A stretch of 64,000 nucleotides of DNA, from NCBI GenBank assembly GCA_002148405.1, contig MUGG01000212.1, positions 1 to 64,000 on the forward strand, written 5' to 3'. This document shows, one piece after another, positions 1 to 7,200 of this stretch; position 1 is the first letter of the stretch, and each line of letters begins with the position of its first letter. Position numbers and translations under genes: made by a program. Below the pieces are notes generated by a model. The model did no database searches and had not been told where the DNA came from. It worked only from the letters and a program-made list of their open reading frames with translations. Source of the DNA: Alkalinema sp. CACIAM 70d. Lineage in GTDB: Bacteria > Cyanobacteriota > Cyanobacteriia > Leptolyngbyales > Leptolyngbyaceae.

Positions 1-6
1 CACATC

Positions 7-259
7 ATCGCAACCAACTGTCCTGAAGAAGGGCGATTGAAAGGCACGTTCAGATCGCGGCTATCCCGGCTGGCATAAATCGCAACCAACTGTCCTGAAG
101 AAGGGCGATTGAAAGGCTGCAAGACAGGAATTTATCTGCTGAACTAAACATCGCAACCAACTGTCCTGAAGAAGGGCGATTGAAAGTTGGACTGCTCTAT
201 CTCTTTGGATGAATTAGATGATATCGCAACCAACTGTCCTGAAGAAGGGCGATTGAAAG
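7..259 (+). CRISPR. CRISPR array, distal part (4 identical 37-bp repeats, 3 full spacers)
   Basis: Identical repeats lie at 7-43, 79-115, 150-186 and 223-259, with spacers of 35, 34 and 36 bp. Each repeat begins ATCGCAACCAAC and ends GGGCGATTGAAAG. ATCGC near the start can pair with GCGAT near the end. The TTGAAAG 3' end is the form seen in Cas12k-type arrays, and placing it 3' implies transcription from left to right. Decayed repeat material lies to the right, which fits a leader outside the window on the left. No cas gene is in the window, so subtype assignment rests on the repeat end and on the transposon context. Confidence 0.97.
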
Positions 260-297
260 TTGAGCTAAATCGTGAAATTATCAATATTTTTAAACTA

Positions 298-329
298 ATC
301 GCGAGTTGAAAGGTAAAACTATAGCCTTC
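298..329 (+). ncRNA. Delocalised homing guide: decayed repeat plus 17-nt spacer against tRNA-Gly
   Basis: Bases 298-312 keep only the 3' part of the CRISPR repeat: GCGAGTTGAAAG against GCGATTGAAAG, with one inserted G. The next 17 bases (313-329, GTAAAACTATAGCCTTC) match nucleotides 18-34 of the tRNA-Gly gene at 2973-3043 in 16 of 17 positions; the mismatch is T for C at spacer position 8. Matching falls apart after base 17. In the tRNA gene the protospacer is preceded by GTG, a valid GTN PAM. The unit follows the last full repeat by 38 bp, close to normal spacer spacing, so it would be read from the array transcript. Truncated tRNA-directed spacers of this kind are known homing guides of V-K CASTs. 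Confidence 0.85.
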
Positions 330-481
330 AAAAGATTCATACAAATCGCAAAGAGTCTTGAAGGATGATTGCATCGTATAGAAAAAGCTTACTGTTATAC
401 ACCCTGCTGAGGAATAAACGTATACTCAGTCGTCGCACGATCGAAATTGGCAACCAGTGTACGAATTTTCCATAGCAAAGA

Positions 482-1204
482 TCAAATTGAAGCATCTTGC
501 TCATCTAGTTTATAGAGAGACATCGCAAGCTGTTGGATAGTCTGATAAGCAGTCTTAAGCAGAGTTTCAGGAAAGTTTTCGGTTGAGATAAAAAGAGTTC
601 CGTCATCATCAATCACAAAAACAAGCTCCTGAATAATTAGATCATAGGGAAACCATTGACCTTGAATTAGCGCAATATCTGCAACTAAGTCAATGTTGAT
701 TCTAAATTCACTTTGAATCAGAGGTTTGACGACTAATCCATCAAGATTATCAGGGGAGCCTATTGAGATTAATTCAAAAGGCACCTCAAGATTATTACAG
801 TCCAAATCCTGGAAGGTGAACTGCCGTTCTAAAATATCACCATTCTGACGCGAATTTTGTAACTTTTCATATAGAGTTTCCATTTCCTTTGCAATATACT
901 TGAGTTGAGCACAAATAGGTTCTTCATAGTAGCTCATCAGTTGGCCAAGCCAGATTTTTTCTTCAGCCAAGCACGTACCAACATCATTGATTGCTTCATC
1001 TAAGATATTGATACTGGTTCGCAAAGGCCAGAGCCGCTCAGTGTCTCCAGCAATATCACGCATTTGAATCTTAACTAATTCAATTAAGCAATCATTAATA
1101 ATTGAATCTGCGATGATTGCTGTATCACTAATATCATCTCGATGAGCAAGATGTTCCTTCACATAAGCGAGGATAAAGTTTTTTTGTGGAATTATATAAC
1201 TCAT
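482..1204 (-). CDS. Hypothetical protein, partner of the putative nuclease (CAST cargo)
   Basis: A 240-aa acidic protein with no signal peptide or membrane segment. I do not recognise the family. The middle, roughly residues 95-125, is charged and probably helical; the C-terminal half alternates hydrophobic and acidic segments, suggesting an alpha/beta fold. Its ATG overlaps the stop of the upstream PD-(D/E)XK-like gene by 4 bp (ATGA at 1201-1204), so the two are almost certainly co-transcribed and translationally coupled. That supports a shared role as a two-protein module carried as cargo near the transposon end. Candidate roles are an immunity, regulatory or second effector subunit, all inference. 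Confidence 0.8.
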   Translation of the reverse strand: MSYIIPQKNFILAYVKEHLAHRDDISDTAIIADSIINDCLIELVKIQMRDIAGDTERLWPLRTSINILDEAINDVGTCLAEEKIWLGQLMSYYEEPICAQLKYIAKEMETLYEKLQNSRQNGDILERQFTFQDLDCNNLEVPFELISIGSPDNLDGLVVKPLIQSEFRINIDLVADIALIQGQWFPYDLIIQELVFVIDDDGTLFISTENFPETLLKTAYQTIQQLAMSLYKLDEQDASI

Positions 1205-1863
1205 AGTTGAATCTCGGTAATGTAAGTACTATAAGTATTGCTGTTGATAAGTGCTGTTGCCATAAGAATACCGACAACCTCTGTTTGTGGTGCCAGGTGT
1301 GTACACCCAGAGACATAGACACATAATCGACCTAATTCATTTTTAATGACTTGTTGCATCTGATCTACAGAGTTAGTTGTTGCCTTGGCTTCAATCAGAT
1401 AAATAGAACTACCTGCTGCCATAACGATATCGGGATAATCATAGGTAGGTCGAGCCAGCTTACGAGCCTGGTACAAACGTTGTGCAAGGAAACCAGCAAT
1501 CCCTTCACCGATCGCACCTACCGCTGTAGTATTAGGCGCTATTCTTTGCTGAGAAGATTTTCGATTATAGTACAGAGGCGGATAGCCAGGTTCTAGGAAC
1601 ACACCATTAGAATACGTAAACCAAAACTGTATTTCTTCAATGGGTTGATAAACTAATTGCTCGCTATACTTGCGCACCATCATCTTGAGCATATTAGACG
1701 AGAGGCCAACTTTTTGAATCAAGCTGTAAGGGCTCGCACGCTGTTCAAGATATGTCTTGAACAGATCTTTCATCAATTTCCGGCTAGCTGCGGTTTGGGC
1801 AAGCGATTTTCCCACCCTACAGAGCTTTACCTGACTACGGTAGACAGATAGGGTAATGTCCAT
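1201..1863 (-). CDS. Putative PD-(D/E)XK nuclease-fold protein (CAST cargo)
   Basis: A 220-aa protein. Residues 114-160 carry the classic arrangement of this superfamily: a helix with Glu120 (in GAIGEGIAG), then Pro-Asp145, then Glu158-Ala-Lys160 at the end of a hydrophobic strand. All catalytic-type residues are present, so metal-dependent DNA cleavage is plausible. The N-terminal 100 residues are basic and may bind nucleic acid. It is the first gene of a two-gene operon with the 240-aa protein and is divergent from an XRE regulator 75 bp away with an inverted repeat between them. A defence or restriction-like role as CAST cargo is inference. No Shine-Dalgarno sequence is evident at the ATG, so the start is approximate. 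Confidence 0.75.
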   Translation of the reverse strand: MDITLSVYRSQVKLCRVGKSLAQTAASRKLMKDLFKTYLEQRASPYSLIQKVGLSSNMLKMMVRKYSEQLVYQPIEEIQFWFTYSNGVFLEPGYPPLYYNRKSSQQRIAPNTTAVGAIGEGIAGFLAQRLYQARKLARPTYDYPDIVMAAGSSIYLIEAKATTNSVDQMQQVIKNELGRLCVYVSGCTHLAPQTEVVGILMATALINSNTYSTYITEIQL

Positions 1864-1890
1864 ACAAAAGTACTGAGACGATGCCCTATA

Positions 1891-1913
1891 AAATATCCTA
1901 TTTTGGGATATTT
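1891..1913. promoter_or_regulatory. Palindromic operator candidate between XRE gene and nuclease operon
   Basis: A perfect 8-bp inverted repeat, AAATATCC (1891-1898) and GGATATTT (1906-1913), with a 7-bp spacer, sits in the 75-bp gap between two divergent genes. Small XRE regulators usually bind such palindromes in their own divergent promoter, so autoregulation together with control of the nuclease operon is likely but inferred. Confidence 0.55.
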
Positions 1914-1938
1914 GATCAAGAATTGTAGTTTTCCTTGA

Positions 1939-2160
1939 ATGGGCAGATCAGTCTATTCAAGGCGTTATCAAGAATTCCTTTTGCGGTTACGATCGGCACG
2001 GAAAGAGGCTGGTTTAACCCAAAAGGAGGTAGCACTTCGCCTAGGGGTTCCTCAGTCCTACGTATCAAAGTGTGAATCAGGAGAGAGGCGAGTGGATGTA
2101 ATTGAACTGGTCGAGTTCGCTGGATTGTATGAGCGGCCAGTAGAATACTTTATTTCCTAG
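1939..2160 (+). CDS. XRE-family helix-turn-helix regulator
   Basis: A 73-aa single-domain protein. Residues about 12-66 form a Cro/C1-type HTH, with the typical AGLTQKEVALRLGVPQSYVSK helix pair followed by the SGERRVDVIEL segment. There is no extra domain. It diverges from the putative nuclease operon and faces the 23-bp palindrome at 1891-1913, so it probably represses that operon and itself, as C-proteins of restriction systems and small phage regulators do. It is transposon cargo by position. Length is normal for this class. Confidence 0.88.
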   Translation: MGRSVYSRRYQEFLLRLRSARKEAGLTQKEVALRLGVPQSYVSKCESGERRVDVIELVEFAGLYERPVEYFIS

Positions 2161-2247
2161 CAACCACAGCTATTGCAAGAACAGTTATTTCGTAGATTTC
2201 TCGGGAATGTAGGGCATTTTGACATGCTTACGGCCTTGATTCCAACA

Positions 2248-2265
2248 TGACACTGAATCTGTCAC
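2248..2265. repeat. Isolated internal TnsB-site-like sequence
   Basis: TGACACTGAATCTGTCAC differs from the terminal site TGACACTAATCTGTCAC (2921-2937) by one inserted base. It lies about 700 bp inside the transposon end, farther than the terminal binding arrays known for CASTs. It could be a leftover of an older end or chance. Confidence 0.4.
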
Positions 2266-2522
2266 ATCTTGCATATGGAACATCTTGCACATCTAGTTTT
2301 AATCAATACAGCGGATTGCGTCACGACAAGCAACAGATACAACTCCTGAAGCCGCTGCTAAGGGCTAGTATACGCCGCGTTAAGCAAAGGGCTATATGCT
2401 GCAATGAATATCTTGGAATCAAGAAGTTGTAAACCTTTCTTTAACCTGAATGATTCATTACTCTTTTTAGCAGTCCTCTGAATCTCAAGCCCAGTAAGCA
2501 TTTTGACAATCTATCATTCCAA

Positions 2523-2732
2523 CTATATTTTCCAAATACATCGCCTAAAACGCAAGCAACTAGAAAGTTCTAGAATTCGTAAAAATTCTTGCGCCTCATT
2601 CCAGCCTGGGATCGTTTGCAGTTTCTCTAGAAGGAATGCATTTAGTGAGACGAGCAATACAGAATTAACCAATAGCACTAATCCTGTTGGGCTGCTCAGT
2701 ATCCTCAGATTAGCAACCCATTCCCTCAACAA
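2523..2732 (-). CDS. Doubtful small hydrophobic ORF, possible gene remnant
   Basis: A 69-residue frame starting at TTG; the open frame extends slightly upstream to an in-frame TGA near 2776 with no ATG. It contains a hydrophobic stretch (LVLLVNSVLLVSLNAFLL) followed by a soluble segment with IPGWNEAQEFL. The composition looks protein-like, but there is no good start or ribosome site. An overlapping plus-strand frame looks less natural. It may be the remains of a cargo gene. Confidence 0.2.
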   Translation of the reverse strand: MLREWVANLRILSSPTGLVLLVNSVLLVSLNAFLLEKLQTIPGWNEAQEFLRILELSSCLRFRRCIWKI

Positions 2733-2853
2733 GAGCAGCGCTCCCTTAGCTATGGGTAAAATGAATCAAACGACTAGACAGGAGGGGAGAAAACCGACAC
2801 TACAAACGAAGCTCCTAGCAGAAGTAACCAAATCATCATCAGAGTACGCTGGA

Positions 2854-2964
2854 TGACATTAATTTGTCACTAGCAATTCAACGACAGCATTTTGGCATGA
2901 TGACATTAATTTGTCACCGATGACACTAATCTGTCACCGATGACAACTAATTAGTCACTGTACA
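2854..2964 (-). repeat. Transposon end with TnsB-type binding sites
   Basis: Four copies of a 17-18 bp inverted motif are visible: TGACATTAATTTGTCAC at 2854-2870 and again at 2901-2917, TGACACTAATCTGTCAC at 2921-2937, and TGACAACTAATTAGTCAC at 2941-2958. The last three start exactly 20 bp apart. The end finishes CTGTACA at 2964, so the terminal sequence on the minus strand is TGTACAGTGAC. This architecture, sequence and spacing are those of V-K CAST ends. A 5-bp target duplication would be AAAAT at 2965-2969 on the tRNA side; the other copy is outside the window. Confidence 0.88.
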
Positions 2965-2972
2965 AAAATAAA

Positions 2973-3043
2973 AGCGGGCACCGGGAATCGAACCCGGATC
3001 AATAGCTTGGAAGGCTATGGTTTTACCACTAAACTATGCCCGC
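2973..3043 (-). tRNA. tRNA-Gly(UCC), CAST attachment target
   Basis: A 71-nt cloverleaf on the minus strand. The acceptor stem pairs GCGGGCA with TGCCCGC, the T arm is CGGGT-TCGATTC-CCGG, and the anticodon loop CTTCCAA carries TCC between ATAGC and GCTAT. The short D loop is usual for glycine tRNAs. CCA is not encoded. Nucleotides 18-34 form the protospacer of the homing guide at 313-329, and the transposon lies just beyond the 3' end without disrupting the gene. Confidence 0.96.
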
Positions 3044-3079
3044 AGACTTTCGCTATCTTAGCACAACTTTTTGTAATGT

Positions 3080-4120
3080 CTAGAGAACTTTGAGATTTAC
3101 CGTCACCAGCCAAATTGTAGATGGCTTATTCGCAGGACTGTAAGTAGCATTGGGATCCGAGATCACCTCACAGGTTGCCCCCTTCAACACCTTTTCCGCC
3201 AGATCCTGCAACGCCTCCTGCCCCAAAATCCCCGATTGAATTGCCGGACTCTCCGGTTGCACCTCCACGGATACGATCGTCCCCGGCTGTCCCCCTTGAA
3301 TTGGACTGACTTCCAGCTTTACGATCGTCGGTAAGGTCTGCCCCCGCTGGATCGTCGGTGCCAGAACAATTTCTGTCCCCTGCTGAATTTGCAGAATCTT
3401 CAGTCCCGGATTCCCTAAGCTGGGATCATTGCCACTCTTGGGCGCTAAGCCTGCGGTTCCCACGGCAACTTCAAACTGCCCCTTAGGGACATTGGGCGGG
3501 CCATCCCCGTTATTCTTCCCTCCCCCAGGACTATCCGGTGTCTTGGGATCCCCGGAACTTGAATTCCCCCCATTTGGCTTGCCGCCCTTAGGCTGCTCCC
3601 CCACAGGCTTGCTCGTACTCGGCTTAGTATTGGGCCTTTGAGAATTTGGTTTCTGGGTCGCTGGAGTCTTGGGATCTTGCGTTTTTTTCGTTGAATTCGG
3701 CGACTTCGGTTGCGATGCCTGCGGCGTTATGGGCTTCTCTCCCTTCGGCTGCTTAGGATCCACAGAATCCACTGATGTTTCAGGCGCAGATTCAGATGCC
3801 TGCGGCTGCGGATTAGGCGCAGTTTCGGGTGGGGTAGATTCCACGGTAGAACCCGATCGGGGCTGTTCTGGATTCCCCTTCGGCGCAACAAAGTCCGACT
3901 GCGTTGTCGGCTGGGTCGGAGCATCCACCAGTTCCACCGCGATCGAGGTCCCAGCCCCACCCCCCGACAACATTTCCGCTCCCCAGCGTCTCACCCCAAA
4001 CAGTAAGCCCGAATGCAGCACCAAAGAACCACAAAACACCGCCAACCAGAACTGCACAGGTTCCGGACGGCGACGAAACGGGGGAGATATGAGAGGCGAA
4101 GACTGCACAATGAAACGCAA
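3080..4120 (-). CDS. TonB-like cell-envelope protein
   Basis: A 346-aa protein. One membrane segment at about residues 25-45 (FWLAVFCGSLVLHSGLLFGV) follows a short basic N-terminus, the layout of an inner-membrane anchor. Residues 70-215 are a Pro/Lys/Gly/Ser/Thr-rich low-complexity linker suited to spanning the periplasm. The C-terminal 120 residues form a compact region with strand-rich hydrophobic periodicity, like a TonB C-terminal domain, though I see no strong family signature. It probably couples the inner membrane to an outer-membrane partner. No exbB/exbD or receptor gene is adjacent. The neighbouring cyclase-kinase gene ends about 100 bp upstream on the same strand. Confidence 0.65.
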   Translation of the reverse strand: MRFIVQSSPLISPPFRRRPEPVQFWLAVFCGSLVLHSGLLFGVRRWGAEMLSGGGAGTSIAVELVDAPTQPTTQSDFVAPKGNPEQPRSGSTVESTPPETAPNPQPQASESAPETSVDSVDPKQPKGEKPITPQASQPKSPNSTKKTQDPKTPATQKPNSQRPNTKPSTSKPVGEQPKGGKPNGGNSSSGDPKTPDSPGGGKNNGDGPPNVPKGQFEVAVGTAGLAPKSGNDPSLGNPGLKILQIQQGTEIVLAPTIQRGQTLPTIVKLEVSPIQGGQPGTIVSVEVQPESPAIQSGILGQEALQDLAEKVLKGATCEVISDPNATYSPANKPSTIWLVTVNLKVL

Positions 4121-4223
4121 AACATTGGAAGAACTCTCCCAGTGTAGCGAAGCTTGGCAAAGCCGTAATTTTGGCTACTGAAATTGCAACGGCCCTAGGG
4201 GCATATTCTGCCCCCACCCTGTT

Positions 4224-7200
4224 CTAGGCCATTTGGGGCGACAGATGCGGCAATGGCTCCACCCAGAAGGTCAACACCGTTTCATCGATTCCCTTCAATT
4301 GCAGCGGCATCCCCTTGATGATTTCCTCATCCTCCAGATAATCCGCCACCGCCGCAGAGACCAGGATCCGGCCTGGATCCGCCGCAGCCTGAAGCCGTGC
4401 TGCGATATTGACACTCGGCCCGATCGCCGTATAGTCCGATCTCTCACTGCCGCCAAACATCCCCACTACAGCCGTGCCTTGGTGAATCCCACAACGGAAC
4501 TTGAGGTTTGGCAAGCCCTGTTCTGCCCACTTCTGATTCAACTCATCCAAGGATTGATACATCCGGCGGGCGGTCGCGATCGCCCGCTTCACCTGTTCAT
4601 TCGGCGTCAACTCCTCCGGTGCCCCATAGAGCGCCAAGATCGCATCCCCCATGAACTTATCCACCGTACCGCCATTCTCAAACACCGCGCGGGTCATGGT
4701 CGCCAGATACTCATTCAGCAACTCTGCCACCCGCCGCGATCGCAACGTATTCGACAGTTGAGTAAAGCCCACAATATCGCTAAACAATACCGTGACCATC
4801 TTCGGTTCTGGCCGTAGATCCAGGGTCAGTTCACCCTTAGCCGCCCGCTGCACCAAGCTCTGGGGCAAGAAACGCTTTAGAACAGACTCCGTAAGGTACT
4901 GGTTCAGATCCACCATGCGCTGCTCCTTTTCCTTCAGCGCTAGTAAGTTCCGCACTTCCGCCAACAACAAGCGATCGGTGAAAGGCTTCGATAGGTAAGC
5001 ATCTGCTCCCCGCTCCACCCCTTCCAGTCGGGTATCCTCATCCGCCTTCGCCGTCAGCAGGATGATCGGTGTGCCTCGCAACTCCTCATCCAGGCGGAGC
5101 ATCCGAATCATGTCTAGACCCGATACCTTAGGCATCATCAAATCCGTCACAATCAAGTGAGGACGGTGCATCTGAGCTGACTGGAAACCTTCCTCGCCAT
5201 TCCGGGCAGTAAAGACCTGGTAGCCCTCTTGCCGCAAAATCCCAGACACATAGGTGCGCAGATCAGCAGTATCATCCACCACCAAGACTCGCAGCCCATT
5301 CAGTTCCACAGTTGTAGAAACGAGTTCCGACTCACTCTCTTCCAAATCCTGTAACTCGGATTGAACATCCGCCAATTCCACGACAGCCCGACCCGCTTGA
5401 ATCTCAGCCTGTTCATTGACAATCTGGTTAGCGGGCAAGTGCTCTGCTCCCAGGATCAAAGAGATGGCGAAGGCACTACCTTGACCATATACAGAGGAAA
5501 CCTCAATCTCCCCACCGTGCATTTCTACTAACTCTTTCACCAAAGAAAGACCGAGCCCTGTCCCTTCATAACTCCGATTGACCGATCCCTCCGCCTGCCG
5601 GAACCGTTCAAATAGATGGGGCAGTTGATCCTCTCGAATCCCGATCCCGGTATCCTGCACTTTGAGGATGGCCCGATCTCGATGGGGATCTTGGTGCAGA
5701 CTGATCGTAATAGTCCCCCCTGCTGGCGTAAATTTCATCGCATTGGACAGCAGGTTATAGACCACCTTATCGAACTTTTCCAAGTCAAGGTAAATCAGAG
5801 GGCAGGGGTGGAGATGGGTAACTAAGTTAATTCCCTTCTTTTCGCAATAGGGGCGAAAGGTCTCCACAATTTGATGGACAAAGTCTGCCAAATCACAGGG
5901 CCGGAAACTCGCCTGCATCCGTCCAGCATCCAAGCGCTGAAGGTCTAACAGTTGATTGACCAAGCGCAACAAGCGCCGAGAGTTACGCAGCGCAATTCCT
6001 GCTTGATCATAGGTTAATCCTTGTTTCTGGGCGATCGCCGACTCTAATGGCCCCACCATCAGCGTCAATGGAGTCCGAAACTCGTGGGAAATATTTTGGA
6101 AAAACTCCGTTTTTTGCCGATCGAGTTCCATCAGCTTTTCCGCCTGCTGACGGGTGGTTTGGTACAGTCGTGCTTGTTGAACCGCGATCGCAGCCTGCTC
6201 GGACACTGACTTCACTAGTTGAATTTCCGACTGTTTCCAAAGCCGAGGTTCCCGGTTTTGCCGCAGGGAAATACTGCCAATAATCCGACCATCAGCCAAC
6301 AGCGGTAGCACTAACAAGGCCCGCGCCGGCGATCGAAATTCTGGGGCATGCATCTCTGGATGGTGAACCAAATCCTCCAGCATAACTGGACGCTGGGTGG
6401 TCAAGAGCTGCTGGAGAACCGGATTCCCTTCGATCGGCACCTGGGATTTGGGCAATAGCCGAGATTGAGCATCGGTCTGCTCTTCGAAGGTTTGCACCTC
6501 CGGGGATCCCGATTCATACAAGCCCACGCATTGTACATACTGATCCTCAGCTGTCCATAGGGAAAGGGCACAGCCATCCACCTGTAAGGCTAAGCCTAAT
6601 TGCTGGGTAATTGCAGAAAAAATTTCCTGGGGATCTAACGAAGATCGAATTGCTGTAGTAATCGTGTTTAACAGCGCTTCTCGTTTTGCCAGGGCTCGTA
6701 CCCGTTCATAAGCCTGGGCCTGAGATAACGCCAAGGCTGCTTGATCCGCAACCATGGTAATTAATTCAACCTCACTCTCCTGCCAGCCACGACCCATTTC
6801 GCATTGGTGTAATGCAAGAACTGCAATCAGTTCCTGTTGGCAAATGAGTGGAACTAGCAAGCTAGATTGAATTGCGGCATCGGTATAGACCTGGAACAAC
6901 CCCCCTGATTGTTCCGCAATCACGGAACTCGTGCTCACATCTTGAATCACTTCCACTGCTGCCAAGGGCCAGACGGTTCGGGCTAGGGGATGTAAACCCG
7001 AGACAGTCTGAGCCTGAGCTTGGCCCTGAGCATCCCCTTCTGACTTGCCCTCTGCGCTACCTAATTGCCGATCGTAGACAAAAGCATCCTCTTCCAACTG
7101 GCCATTCTGGCAGGGACGTAAAACACCATAGCTCACCTCAAAGGTTTGCCCCACGACCCCAACGATTGTTCTGAGCAGCTCTTGATAGCTTAAAGCACTG

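Larger units (their letters stand above)
2161..2853. other. Gene-poor stretch of the transposon
   Basis: No convincing gene. It contains one isolated TnsB-site-like sequence (2248-2265) and a minus-strand open frame at 2523-2732 that encodes a hydrophobic peptide without a good start. It may be decayed cargo or a nested older end. Confidence 0.5.
1..2964. mobile_element. CRISPR-associated transposon (type V-K-like CAST), one end, truncated by the window start
   Basis: Seen: a CRISPR array, a short tRNA-matching guide unit, cargo genes, and a terminal sequence at 2854-2964 that reads TGTACAGTGAC inward on the minus strand, with repeated TGACA-N6/7-GTCAC sites. The element stops 8 bp from the 3' end of tRNA-Gly. 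Known: Cas12k CASTs carry TGTACA-type ends with several TnsB sites, insert 60-66 bp downstream of a GTN PAM, and often home to tRNA genes with a short delocalised spacer. All of these are matched here (PAM to end is 62 bp). Inferred: cas12k, tracrRNA and tnsB/tnsC/tniQ lie left of base 1. The region has lower GC than its neighbours, and I saw no full GCGATCGC octamer in it, unlike the rest of the window. Activity cannot be judged without the rest of the element. Confidence 0.85.

Noticed and set aside
374..481. tracrRNA anti-repeat between the array and the cargo
   Set aside because: No stretch complementary to the repeat was found on either strand; tracrRNA is more likely left of the window.
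2503..2856. Plus-strand 117-codon open frame inside the transposon
   Set aside because: No ribosome site, poor composition, and its end overlaps the TnsB-type site at 2854. The opposite frame looks more protein-like but is also doubtful.
2965..3043. Phage-type attachment site in the tRNA gene
   Set aside because: There is no duplicated tRNA 3' end and no integrase gene nearby; the TGTACA end and the PAM distance explain the junction better.
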